Shown piece after piece: positions 36,701-44,274 of a stretch of 64,000 nucleotides of DNA. Source of the stretch: Robiginitalea marina (lineage in GTDB: Bacteria; Bacteroidota; Bacteroidia; Flavobacteriales; Flavobacteriaceae); the NCBI RefSeq assembly GCF_024006985.1, contig NZ_JAMXIB010000008.1:59716-123715 (forward strand), given 5' to 3'. The notes beneath the pieces are model-generated. The model worked only from the letters and a program-made list of their open reading frames with translations, was not told where the DNA came from and made no database searches. Each line of letters opens with the position of its first letter. Position 1 is the first letter of the stretch. The position numbers and the translations under genes are program-made.

Positions 36701-37506
36701 TCGGACCGCACCACGGCCTGCTCCAGGTCTTCCACCGATTCAATATACCCGAGCCCCCGAACCAGGTACTCGGCCTGGTTGATCTCCAGGGTCTGGGCGC
36801 CAATATCGCGGTTGCTCTGGCGCACGGCGGCCACCACCTGTTCGAGGGAAACCCCGTACTGCCGGAGCAGTTCAGGGTCGACGTCGACCTGGTATTCCTT
36901 TACATACCCCCCGATGGATGCCACCTCAGAGACCCCTGAGGCCGCCGAGAGGGCATATTTCACATAAAAGTCCTGGGTGCTTCGCAACTCCTGCAAATCC
37001 CACCCACCGGTGACCCTTCCGTTTTCATCCCTGCCCTCAAGGGTATACCAGAAGATTTGCCCCAAAGCAGTGGCATCCGGGCCCAGGCTTGGCTGCACCC
37101 CTTCAGGGAGCAGGCCGCCGGGCAGGGAATTAAGTTTTTCCAGGATGCGGCTTCGGCTCCAGTAGAATTCGACGCCTTCTTCAAAAATGATATAGATACT
37201 GGAGAACCCGAACATCGAGGAGCTCCGTATGGTCTTCACCCCGGGAATACCCAGAAGGGAGGTCGTCAGGGGATAGGTGATCTGGTCCTGGATGTCCTGG
37301 GGGGAGCGCCCGGGCCACCGGGTAAATACAATTTGCTGGTTTTCCCCTATATCGGGGATGGCATCCACAGCCACCGGGTCCCTGGGCAACCCGCCGAGGT
37401 CCCAGTCAAAAGGGGCATTGGCTATTCCCCAGAAAATGGCAAGCCCAAACAGGATAAAAGCAATAAGCTTGTTGAGGATGAAAAACCGGATGATTTTATT
37501 AAGCAT
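33787..37506 (-). CDS. CusA-type heavy-metal RND efflux pump
   Basis: The 1239-residue protein is an HME-family RND transporter. The fourth-span motif reads GIAIAIGTMVDVGVILSEN, close to the CusA (HME4, monovalent Cu/Ag) pattern and unlike the CzcA DFG...DGA version. It is about 190 residues longer than E. coli CusA, including an extra hydrophobic block around 540-680 before the second porter half. Together with the adaptor and TolC protein it should expel Cu(I)/Ag(I) across the envelope. Confidence 0.93.
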   Translation of the reverse strand: MLNKIIRFFILNKLIAFILFGLAIFWGIANAPFDWDLGGLPRDPVAVDAIPDIGENQQIVFTRWPGRSPQDIQDQITYPLTTSLLGIPGVKTIRSSSMFGFSSIYIIFEEGVEFYWSRSRILEKLNSLPGGLLPEGVQPSLGPDATALGQIFWYTLEGRDENGRVTGGWDLQELRSTQDFYVKYALSAASGVSEVASIGGYVKEYQVDVDPELLRQYGVSLEQVVAAVRQSNRDIGAQTLEINQAEYLVRGLGYIESVEDLEQAVVRSEGYTAIRLADVARVGLGPAERRGILDKEGAEVVGGVVVARYGANPLEVITRVREQIAAISPSLPTKVLPDGRTSRLTIVPFYDRTELIQETLGTLGDALNYEILITILVIVIMVFNLRVSALVSGLLPVAVLMVFISMKAFGVDANIVALSGIAIAIGTMVDVGVILSENSIRHLEADREGRSVDEIVYKATAEVSGAILTAVLTTIISFLPVFTLTGAEGKLFRPLAFTKTMALAASILVALFLIPPLAALVFRKYRVGHYSRYLGPSLLLLAGLGIALSFSAWGYALVLLGLLGLARALGRIAPPLYSNLQIGLVTGTVLLALSMYWRPLGFDHSIGINFLFVSLICAAVLGGFYLFQNHYARLLRWTLEHKGWFLLLPLALVVSGIQIYRNTGEEFMPSLDEGSFLLMPTSMPHSGIAENKRVLQQLDMAVAAIPEVETVVGKAGRAESALDPAPLFMYENIIRYYPEYARGADGSPERFRTDGQGFFVLSDGTRVHNPNHKEMDAELPEGVRPFGSAVSGLLVPDPEGSYFRNWRPGIRGPGDIWDEIVTYTRLPGVTSAPKLQPIETRLVMLQTGMRAPMGIRIKGGDLARIEAFGMELERILRQAEGVKASAVFADRIVGKPYLLVDIKRERLARYGIRVEDVQRQLEVALGGVALTQTVEGRERYGVRVRYPRELRDDPEALTRIYIPVAGGNPIPLGELAEIRYERGPQMIKSEDTFLIGYVLFDREPEYAEVTVVENARDEIARRIEQGELRVPPGISYEFAGTYENQLRAEKTLAVVVPMALLVIFLILYLQFRAVGTALMVFSGVAVAFSGGFLMLWLYGEPWFLNFSFFGENLRDLFQMHQVNLSVAVWVGFIALFGIATDDGVVMATYLVQTFRKRTPDTVAEIREAVLIAGQKRIRPCLMTTATTVLALLPVLTSTGRGSDIMIPMAIPAFGGMLIALITLFVVPVLFCWTEERKLK

Positions 37507-37607
37507 ACTACAGGTGATTTAAACGTGTCCCAAAAGGGTGCCCTTCCTCCACGGGGTGACACCTTGCTGTCTTCCCTGTTAGGGGAGGCAGCCCAGAACC
37601 GTTTAAA

Positions 37608-38012
37608 TCAGATCAGCAGACGCTGGTCGCGCAGGGGGATGTCGAAGACCAGTCTCGGGGGGGAATATTCGGGAAAGGGGATAAAGGCTTCCCGGGGGTC
37701 TTGCACCAAAAGGGGGGAGAACACCTGAAAACCCGGTTGGATCAGGGGTGAGGTCAAATGGACCACAAAGGCCGCAGGACCGGGGTTTAACTCATCCTGG
37801 CCCAGGATGCTCACGGTCTCGTCGCTGCAGCAACCCGGGGCATCCGCCATGGCGCCATCCATCGCCATCCCACAGCCTTCCGCCTTGTGGAAGACGCCCA
37901 AATCAACAAGGGTTTCCCCGCAAAAGTGCATATCCACGGTAAAAGACAGCGTGGAAAACAGCAGGAGTGCTGAGAGCAAAAGGGCCCCCGATTTGCGAAT
38001 GCGTTCCTTCAT
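37608..38012 (-). CDS. HYC_CC_PP family protein of the copper operon
   Basis: This 134-residue protein has a signal-like helix (about 9-25), then MHFCGETLVD (the HYC element in an HFC form), GCGMAMD, GCCSDE (the CC element) and SPPRL (the PP element). The family is found in Bacteroidota copper and metal-efflux operons. The His/Cys pairs suggest extracytoplasmic metal binding. It is the first gene of the operon, 101 bases before the pump. Confidence 0.86.
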   Translation of the reverse strand: MKERIRKSGALLLSALLLFSTLSFTVDMHFCGETLVDLGVFHKAEGCGMAMDGAMADAPGCCSDETVSILGQDELNPGPAAFVVHLTSPLIQPGFQVFSPLLVQDPREAFIPFPEYSPPRLVFDIPLRDQRLLI

Positions 38013-38116
38013 ACAAGGGTAAAACTACAAAATATTCCGATTTATTGCAGGCTTTAAGGAAAGTTTGGGGAATCGGCAACCTCTCCTATAGCCTGAAAAT
38101 CATCCTTTAAGCCTCC

Positions 38117-39124
38117 TCAGAGCACCTGGAAGCCCTCAGGGAACGGATGGGTGTCGTCAATCAAAAGGGTATTGTACCCATAGACCCAGGCCGAGCCCCT
38201 GATCTCCGGGAGTATTGCGGGAAAATCGCCTACCCGTGCTTCCCCCAGCACCCTCCCCTCGAAAAGGGAGCCGATATAGCTTTCATGCACAAAAACCTCC
38301 CCGGGCCGCAGGCGGCCTTGTTGTACCCATTGGGCCATACGGGCAGAGGTCCCCGTCCCGCAGGGGGAACGGTCAATGGCTTTCTCCCCGTAAAATACGG
38401 CATTGCGGGCCGTAGCAGCCTTTGCAAGGGGTGGCCCGGTCCATAGCAGGTGGCTTACGCCCCCGATGTTCGGGTCCTGCGGATGGATAAATCGGTCAGG
38501 GAATTTCTTATTGATCCTGGGGCGCAGGTCCTGGCTGAACCGGACCAGGTCGGCGGCGGTGAAATCCCCAAGGCCCTGGAAATGCTCCTGGGGGTCGATG
38601 ATGGCGTAGAAATTCCCCCCATAGGCCACGTCGAAACGGAGGGTGCCCAAATAGCTGCTTTCGACCTCGAGGCTTTCGGCGGCCAGGAAGGAGGGCACAT
38701 TGGCCAGGGCCACCCAACTGACCCTGCCCCCCTCCTCGCCGTACCGAATGCGGACCAGCCCTGCCGGGGTTTCCAGGCGGACTTCCCCCGGGACCCTGGG
38801 GTGGATGAGGCCTTCCTGCAGACCGATGGTAATGCTGCCGATGGTCCCGTGGCCGCACATGGGGAGGCAGCCGCTGGTCTCGATGAACAGGATGCCCAGG
38901 TCGTTTTCGGGGTTGCAGGGCGGGTACAGGATACTGCCGCTCATTACGTCGTGCCCGCGGGGCTCGAACATCAGCCCCTTGCGGATCCAGTCGTAGTCGC
39001 GCAGGAAATGCAGCCGTTTTTCCCCCATGGTCCTGCCTTCCAGGGGAGGGCCGCCCCGGGCCACCACCCGGACGGGGTTCCCGGCCGTGTGCCCGTCGAT
39101 GCAGGTAAAACGATGTGTTGCCAT
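38117..39124 (-). CDS. 4-hydroxyproline 2-epimerase (proline racemase family)
   Basis: The 335-residue protein has the two active-site cysteines of hydroxyproline epimerases: Cys90 (MCGHG) and Cys255 (SPCGTG). Two Cys rather than Cys/Thr separates it from trans-3-hydroxyproline dehydratases. It would convert trans-4-hydroxy-L-proline to cis-4-hydroxy-D-proline without cofactors. I chose ATG 39124 (MATHRF). It is the last gene of the hydroxyproline operon. Confidence 0.92.
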   Translation of the reverse strand: MATHRFTCIDGHTAGNPVRVVARGGPPLEGRTMGEKRLHFLRDYDWIRKGLMFEPRGHDVMSGSILYPPCNPENDLGILFIETSGCLPMCGHGTIGSITIGLQEGLIHPRVPGEVRLETPAGLVRIRYGEEGGRVSWVALANVPSFLAAESLEVESSYLGTLRFDVAYGGNFYAIIDPQEHFQGLGDFTAADLVRFSQDLRPRINKKFPDRFIHPQDPNIGGVSHLLWTGPPLAKAATARNAVFYGEKAIDRSPCGTGTSARMAQWVQQGRLRPGEVFVHESYIGSLFEGRVLGEARVGDFPAILPEIRGSAWVYGYNTLLIDDTHPFPEGFQVL

Positions 39125-39175
39125 AGTGCCGTTCTGAGGGTTTTGATTAGAGGATATTGGGCAGGGGTGCAAGGC

Positions 39176-40768
39176 TCAGGTGCCGCCCTGTTGGTTGGTG
39201 AAGGTTCCGTTGACCAGCCTCCAGATCCCCAGGGGGTTATCGTCTCGGAGTTCAGGGGGGAGCAGGGATGCCGGGGCATTCTGCAGGGCCAGGGGCCGCG
39301 TCCACCGCCTTATGGCATCGGTTCCCACCGAGGTAAACCGGGCATCCGTGGTGGCCGGGAAAGGGCCGCCGTGCTGCATGGACGGGCACACCTCCACCCC
39401 GGTGGGTACCCCATTGAGCAGGAGCCGGCCCACCCTATCGCGGAGCAGGCCGAGCAGGGTCCCGAAACGCTGCAATTCCGCTTCCTCCCCCAGGAGGGAG
39501 GCCGTGAGTTGGCCTTCCAGGGAGCGGACCGCCCGTTCCAGTTCAGCGGGGCCGCTACAGGAGACCGTGAGGGTAAACGGCCCGAAAACCTCGCGCTGCA
39601 GCCCGGGGTTGGCGATAAAATCCTTCCCGGAAACGGCCGCCACGGTCGCGCCGACCAGGGCCCCTTCCCCCGGGGAGGTGGGAACGAGCTCCTGCACCCC
39701 CCGCTGGGCGAGGAAATCGGACCGCATGCTGCGATACCGCCCGGCCATAGAGTCCTGCAACATACAACCCTGGGGCACCCGGGCAATGGCTTCGGCCAGG
39801 GAGCGGGTGAACTGCTGCCACCCTTCCCCGACGATCCCGAGGATCAGGCCCGGGTTGGTGCAGAACTGGCCAGTGCCCAGGGTAACCGACTGGGCATAAG
39901 CCGCTGCCCACCCCAGGCCGGGATCCGTGGCGGAAGGCAAAACCACTACCGGGTTGATGCTGCCCATTTCTGCGAAAACCGGGATGGGTTCTGCCCGCTC
40001 CTGCCCCATACGACTGAGTGCCAGGCCCCCTTCCCGGCTACCGGTAAACCCGACTGCCCGCGAGAGGGGATGCTGCACCAGCCAGGCCCCCAGATCCTTC
40101 CCACTCCCCTGCAGGTGGGAGAAAACCCCTTCGGGCATACCGGTTTCGCGGGCCGCCTGCCCGACCCGCCGGGCCACCGCCTCCCCCGTACCTGCATGCA
40201 GCGGATGCCCTTTGACCACCACCGGGCAACCGGCAGCCAGGGCGCTGGCCGTATCGCCCCCAGCCGTGGAAAAGGCGAAGGGGAAATTGCTCGCCCCAAA
40301 GACCACCACCGGCCCGAGGGGGACCTGGTATTTCCGGATATCGGGCCTTGCAACAGGTTGGCGGTCGGGTAGGGCAGTATCGATCCGGGCTTCCACCCAG
40401 GAACCCTCGGCTGCCAGATCGGCAAAGGCACGCAATTGGCCCACCGTGCGCCCGAGTTCGCCCCGGGCCCGGCCTTCCGGGAGGCCCGATTCTTCCATGT
40501 ATATAGGGACCAGGATTTCCGCATCTGCCTCGAGGGCCCCGGCTATGGCCCTGAGGAATGCCGCCCTGCGCCTTCCCGGAACCTCCTGGTAGGCCTCATG
40601 GGCCTTGGAAGCCAGGGCCATGGCCAGTTCTGCCTCCTCCCGGGTGGCTTCGCGGAAGCTCCAGGGGGTTGGCGCCCCGGTCTTCGGGTTATGGGTCCGG
40701 AAGGTATCGCTCCCGCGGGCAGAGGATGAAAATCCGATCAGTTGTTCTCCGGTGATGGGTTCTTGCAT
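39176..40768 (-). CDS. 2,5-dioxovalerate (alpha-ketoglutarate semialdehyde) dehydrogenase
   Basis: The 530-residue enzyme is an aldehyde dehydrogenase of the AraE/KGSADH type. It has oxyanion-hole Asn161 (GASNFPF), Lys186 for the cofactor, Glu267 (FAEMGS) and catalytic Cys303 (GQFCTNPG). It oxidises alpha-ketoglutarate semialdehyde to 2-oxoglutarate, the last step of hydroxyproline and pentose oxidative pathways. It lies between the epimerase and the dihydrodipicolinate-synthase-like gene, which fixes the pathway as hydroxyproline. Confidence 0.92.
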   Translation of the reverse strand: MQEPITGEQLIGFSSSARGSDTFRTHNPKTGAPTPWSFREATREEAELAMALASKAHEAYQEVPGRRRAAFLRAIAGALEADAEILVPIYMEESGLPEGRARGELGRTVGQLRAFADLAAEGSWVEARIDTALPDRQPVARPDIRKYQVPLGPVVVFGASNFPFAFSTAGGDTASALAAGCPVVVKGHPLHAGTGEAVARRVGQAARETGMPEGVFSHLQGSGKDLGAWLVQHPLSRAVGFTGSREGGLALSRMGQERAEPIPVFAEMGSINPVVVLPSATDPGLGWAAAYAQSVTLGTGQFCTNPGLILGIVGEGWQQFTRSLAEAIARVPQGCMLQDSMAGRYRSMRSDFLAQRGVQELVPTSPGEGALVGATVAAVSGKDFIANPGLQREVFGPFTLTVSCSGPAELERAVRSLEGQLTASLLGEEAELQRFGTLLGLLRDRVGRLLLNGVPTGVEVCPSMQHGGPFPATTDARFTSVGTDAIRRWTRPLALQNAPASLLPPELRDDNPLGIWRLVNGTFTNQQGGT

Positions 40769-40821
40769 CAAAAAAGCTTTTCTTGTTGTTGGGGGGCGCC
40801 CCCATTACCTCGTTGCGGATA

Positions 40822-41742
40822 TCAGAGATACGCCTTGTACTCCGGAAGCTCCGGACGATCTTTAAGGGCCCCTGCAATAAGGGCCGCGACCCGCTCCCGT
40901 TCCGGGCCTTCAAGGGGAAGCCTCGGGGCCCTGACATGCTCGGAGCCGAGCCCGGTCATGGCTTCCGCCAATTTGATGTTCTGTACCAGTTGCGGGTTGA
41001 TGTCGAGCTCCAGCAACGGCAGGAACCAGCGGTAAATGGCGAGGGCGTCCCGTATCTTGCCGGCCCGGGCCAGGGCATATACGGCCACCGTTTCCCTGGG
41101 GAAGGCGCACACCAGGCCGGCTACCCACCCATCGGCCCCCATCAGCAGGCTTTCCAGGGCCAGGGTGTCGACCCCGCACAGGATGTTCAGGCGATCCCCA
41201 AACCGGTTGCGAATACGCGTCACGTTGGAGACGTCCCGGGTCGATTCCTTCACGGCCTGTATATTCGGACACTGGTCCAGCAAGGATTCGAACTGGTCCA
41301 GGGTCACCTCGGTACCGTAATCCACAGGGTTGTTATAGACCATGATGGGCAGGTCGGTATGGGAGGCCACTTCCCGGAAAAAGGTTAGGGTCTCCTGGGG
41401 GGTGGGGCGGTATCGCATCGGGGGCAGCAGCATCAGCCCGGCTGCCCCGTTCGCCCCGGCAGTTTTCGCGGCCGCTATGGCGCTGCGTGTACTCCCCTCC
41501 GCCACATTGACAATTACCGGGACACGCCCGCCGGCCAAAGCCACGGCCCTGCGCGTCAATTCAACCTTTTCGCCCTCGGCCAGGGTACTGGATTCCCCCA
41601 GGGTCCCCCCCAGGATCAACCCGCTCACCCCGGCTTCGAGTTGGGCGTGGACGTTTTTCTCAAAAAGGGCGAGATCGAGCTGGTCGTTGGCATCGAACTT
41701 AGTCGTGAGTGCGGGCATGACCCCTTTCCAGTCAAATGGCAT
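40822..41742 (-). CDS. DHDPS-family aldolase/deaminase, probable 1-pyrroline-4-hydroxy-2-carboxylate deaminase
   Basis: The 306-residue protein is a class I TIM-barrel aldolase of the dihydrodipicolinate synthase family with Schiff-base Lys165 (AVKEST), Tyr136 (VYNNP) and GTLGES in place of the usual GTTGE. Family members in hydroxyproline operons deaminate 1-pyrroline-4-hydroxy-2-carboxylate to alpha-ketoglutarate semialdehyde, which the neighbouring dehydrogenase uses. I chose ATG 41742. The exact reaction is inferred from context; a true lysine-pathway DapA would not sit here. Confidence 0.85.
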   Translation of the reverse strand: MPFDWKGVMPALTTKFDANDQLDLALFEKNVHAQLEAGVSGLILGGTLGESSTLAEGEKVELTRRAVALAGGRVPVIVNVAEGSTRSAIAAAKTAGANGAAGLMLLPPMRYRPTPQETLTFFREVASHTDLPIMVYNNPVDYGTEVTLDQFESLLDQCPNIQAVKESTRDVSNVTRIRNRFGDRLNILCGVDTLALESLLMGADGWVAGLVCAFPRETVAVYALARAGKIRDALAIYRWFLPLLELDINPQLVQNIKLAEAMTGLGSEHVRAPRLPLEGPERERVAALIAGALKDRPELPEYKAYL

Positions 41743-41850
41743 AATCCGGGTTTTAATCGCCTTTAAAGATAAGGATATGCCCCGGAATTCCGACCCGAAA
41801 AAAGCCCTTAGCACAGGGAGCCAGGGGGCCTGGTCCTGTTCACGGGGTAT

Positions 41851-41864
41851 GTAACCCAGGTTAC
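41851..41864. promoter_or_regulatory. Palindromic operator upstream of the peroxiredoxin gene (Crp/Fnr-like)
   Basis: GTAACCCAGGTTAC has inverted halves GTAAC and GTTAC around four bases. The centre (41857.5) lies 29.5 bases before the first base of the -7 element TACCTTTG (41887-41894), the spacing of a class II activator site near -41.5. The same motif and spacing recur before the cytochrome bd and RND genes. Confidence 0.6.
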
Positions 41865-41886
41865 TGCAGGGCCCAATGGGGGTGGG

Positions 41887-41894
41887 TACCTTTG
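41887..41894 (+). promoter_or_regulatory. -7 element of the peroxiredoxin promoter
   Basis: TACCTTTG is a perfect TAnnTTTG match, 48 bases before the ATG. No good -33 TTG is present, which fits a promoter that depends on an activator. Confidence 0.55.
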
Positions 41895-41941
41895 TAAGGA
41901 CAAAAAAATGAACCTTTTAACTTCAATAAATCGCAATAACC

Positions 41942-42595
41942 ATGGAAGAAAATCAAACAGGGAACCCCATGCCCCGCATCGGCGACCAGGCCCCGGATTT
42001 TACCGCAATGACCACCAAAGGTAAAATCAAATTCTCAGACTTCGCCCCGGATCAGTGGACCGTGCTGTTTTCGCACCCGGCCGATTTTACACCTGTATGC
42101 ACCACAGAAATGAGCGGCTTTGCCACCCGTAAAGGCGAATTCGACGCCCTGAACACCGCCCTGATCGGCCTCAGCATAGACAGCATCCACGCCCACCTCG
42201 GATGGGTACAAAACGTCAGGGAAAACACAGGGGTGTATTTCGACTTCCCCATCATTGCCGACCTGGACATGAAAGTTTCAAAACTGTACGGCATGCTGCA
42301 GCCCAACGAAAGCGAAACGGCTGCCGTGCGTGCGGTCTTTTTCATCGACCCGGCAAAGAAAATCCGGCTGATCATGTACTACCCGCTGAATGTCGGACGG
42401 AACATGGATGAAATCCTGCGGGCCCTGGAGGCCCTGCAGACGGCAGACAAATACAAGGTAGCCATGCCGCTCGACTGGAAGAAGGGCGACAAGGTAATCG
42501 TGCCGCCGCCCAAAACCCTGGATGAGCTCAATGAGCGCCTTGCCGACGACAGCCTGGAGAAAACAGACTGGTACCTCGCCAAAAAATCGCTGTAA
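41942..42595 (+). CDS. 1-Cys (Prx6-type) peroxiredoxin
   Basis: The 217-residue protein is a Prx6-like peroxiredoxin. Cys53 in ADFTPVCTTE is the peroxidatic cysteine and is the only cysteine in the protein, so it must be recycled by an external thiol. The C-terminal arm (DWKKGDKVIVPPP) matches the family. It reduces hydrogen peroxide and alkyl peroxides. A Crp/Fnr-like operator precedes it and a strong terminator follows. Confidence 0.94.
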   Translation: MEENQTGNPMPRIGDQAPDFTAMTTKGKIKFSDFAPDQWTVLFSHPADFTPVCTTEMSGFATRKGEFDALNTALIGLSIDSIHAHLGWVQNVRENTGVYFDFPIIADLDMKVSKLYGMLQPNESETAAVRAVFFIDPAKKIRLIMYYPLNVGRNMDEILRALEALQTADKYKVAMPLDWKKGDKVIVPPPKTLDELNERLADDSLEKTDWYLAKKSL

Positions 42596-42630
42596 GTTCG
42601 TAACTTAAAGCACTCCTGATTGAACACTAC

Positions 42631-42660
42631 GGGCACCCGGGAAAAACGGGTGCCCTGTTT
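42631..42660 (+). terminator. Terminator of the peroxiredoxin gene
   Basis: GGGCACCCG (42631-42639) pairs with CGGGTGCCC (42647-42655), followed by TGTTT. It sits between the peroxiredoxin and MBL/rhodanese genes, so some read-through would be needed for cotranscription. Confidence 0.75.
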
Positions 42661-42673
42661 AAAAACAACACCG

Positions 42674-44017
42674 ATGACCATAAAACAATTTGAAGACAAG
42701 CCACTTGCCCATTATTCCTATGCCATCCTGAGCGGGGGGGAAATCGCCCTGGTGGACCCGGGCCGGGACCCGGAGCCCTATTACAGGTTTGCGGAAGCCC
42801 ACGGGGCCCGCATTACTGCCGTTTTCGAAACCCACCCCCATGCCGATTTCGTCAGCAGCCACCTGCAGATCCACCGCGAAACCGGCGCAACCATTTACGC
42901 CAGCAAACTGGTGGGGGCCAGCTATCCACACAAGCCCTTTGACGAGGGCGACCGGATGACCCTGGGGGAAGCGGAGCTTTGGGCCCTGAATACCCCCGGC
43001 CATTCCCCCGACAGCATCAGCGTTATGGCGCGCGACTCGGAAGGCACCACGGCCATGTTTAGTGGGGACACCCTTTTTATCGGCGATGTGGGCCGTCCGG
43101 ACCTGCGTGAGAAAGCCGGAAACCTGACCGCCAAACGCGAAGAACTGGCCCGGATGATGTACCATACCGTTAAAGAAAAATTCAACGACCTGCCCGACGA
43201 CACGCTCATCTACCCGGCCCACGGGGCCGGTTCCCTCTGCGGCAAGAACCTTTCCTCCGAGGCTTCCAGTACCCTGGGCAACGAGCGTATGGGCAACTGG
43301 GCGTTCCGGGAGCAAACCGAGGAAGCCTTCGTTTCCGAAATCCTGAAAGACCAGCCGTTTATCCCCGCGTATTTCGGGTTTGACGTGGACCTCAACAAAG
43401 GGGGCCCCGATTCCTTTGAACCCTCCGTGGCTGCGGTACCCCTGCTGTTCAAGCCGGAAGCCCTGGAAAAGGGTATCCCCGTAGTGGATACAAGGGACGC
43501 CGAAGCTTTCGCAGCCGGCCACTACCCGGGAAGCATCAACATCATGGCCCGCAAGGAGGAAGACAAAATCGAGACGTGGCTGGGCTCCATTATCCAACCC
43601 GAAGAACCCTTCTACCTGGTGGTTCCTTCCATCGCAGAGCGGGAAGCGGTGCTCAGCCGCGTGGCCAAAATAGGGTATGAAAAACAAATCCGGGCCCTTG
43701 TGGTCCCTGGAGAAGGGTTACCGGTTCGTTCGAAGGCCCTGGACCTGGACCATTTCCGAAAACACCCGGAGGCCTATACCATAGTGGACATCCGCAACCC
43801 CGGGGAGGTAAAGGAGGGCAAATTCTTCGAAAGCGCCCTAAGCAAGCCCCTCTACGACCTTCGCAATTCGATAGCCGAAATCCCTGCCGACAAGCCCCTG
43901 GTGGTCCATTGTGCCGGCGGATACCGGAGCGCGGCAGGCAGCAGTATCCTGGCCGGCGCCATTTCAAGCCAGCCCGTGTATGACCTGAGCGAGGCCGTGG
44001 AACAATTCAAGCCGTAA
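42674..44017 (+). CDS. MBL-fold / double rhodanese protein, persulfide dioxygenase-like
   Basis: This 447-residue protein has an N-terminal metallo-beta-lactamase domain (about 1-245) and two rhodanese domains. Metal ligands His54, His56, Asp58, His110, Asp132 and His183 are visible, but the last residue of the usual HxHxDH motif is Phe59, not His. ETHE1-type persulfide dioxygenases use a single Fe held by two His and one Asp, so losing this ligand fits a mononuclear site. The first rhodanese domain lacks the active cysteine; the second has Cys413 in HCAGGYRS. It would handle glutathione or protein persulfides in sulfide metabolism. I chose ATG 42674. Confidence 0.9.
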   Translation: MTIKQFEDKPLAHYSYAILSGGEIALVDPGRDPEPYYRFAEAHGARITAVFETHPHADFVSSHLQIHRETGATIYASKLVGASYPHKPFDEGDRMTLGEAELWALNTPGHSPDSISVMARDSEGTTAMFSGDTLFIGDVGRPDLREKAGNLTAKREELARMMYHTVKEKFNDLPDDTLIYPAHGAGSLCGKNLSSEASSTLGNERMGNWAFREQTEEAFVSEILKDQPFIPAYFGFDVDLNKGGPDSFEPSVAAVPLLFKPEALEKGIPVVDTRDAEAFAAGHYPGSINIMARKEEDKIETWLGSIIQPEEPFYLVVPSIAEREAVLSRVAKIGYEKQIRALVVPGEGLPVRSKALDLDHFRKHPEAYTIVDIRNPGEVKEGKFFESALSKPLYDLRNSIAEIPADKPLVVHCAGGYRSAAGSSILAGAISSQPVYDLSEAVEQFKP

Positions 44018-44042
44018 CGAAAAGAATACGTTGTACATAAGG

Positions 44043-44068
44043 CCCCTCCCCGATGGAGGGGTTTTTTT
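44043..44068 (+). terminator. Terminator of the MBL/rhodanese gene
   Basis: CCCCTCC (44043-44049) pairs with GGAGGGG (44055-44061), followed by seven T residues. Confidence 0.88.
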
Positions 44069-44211
44069 GTGGCATTATCCACCAAAGTTGGGGATCGACC
44101 CGGTTGCCAAAGCCCTGCAACACCCGCTGTCGGAACCCGCATTCTTCTTGGGCGACAACCGTGGGCCTGTGTTGGCAAAGGGTGAAAAAAATTATAGTAA
44201 ATTCAAGTCTT

Positions 44212-44225
44212 GTAACCCGGGTTAC
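44212..44225. promoter_or_regulatory. Palindromic operator upstream of cydA (Crp/Fnr-like)
   Basis: GTAACCCGGGTTAC is a perfect 14-base palindrome. Its centre lies 30.5 bases before TACCTTTA (44249-44256), the -7 element of the cydAB promoter. Second of three near-identical sites. Confidence 0.62.
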
Positions 44226-44248
44226 TTACCCATTGGCCGGGTTCCGGG

Positions 44249-44256
44249 TACCTTTA
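44249..44256 (+). promoter_or_regulatory. -7 element of the cydAB promoter
   Basis: TACCTTTA matches TAnnTTTG except for the last base and lies 18 bases before the cydA ATG, which would give a very short leader. Confidence 0.5.
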
Positions 44257-44274
44257 TGCCATAAACCACCCTAT

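Noticed and set aside
35191..36939. 582-codon open frame on the plus strand
   Set aside because: Antisense to the CusA-like pump gene; Gly/His/Gln-rich translation without domains.
38450..40372. 640-codon open frame on the plus strand
   Set aside because: It lies opposite the hydroxyproline epimerase and aldehyde dehydrogenase genes, whose catalytic residues are intact. Open antisense frames arise here from high GC at third codon positions; the translation has no recognisable domain.
44053..44274. N-terminal extension of cydA
   Set aside because: It covers the preceding terminator and the operator; CydA homologues start at METEV-like sequence.
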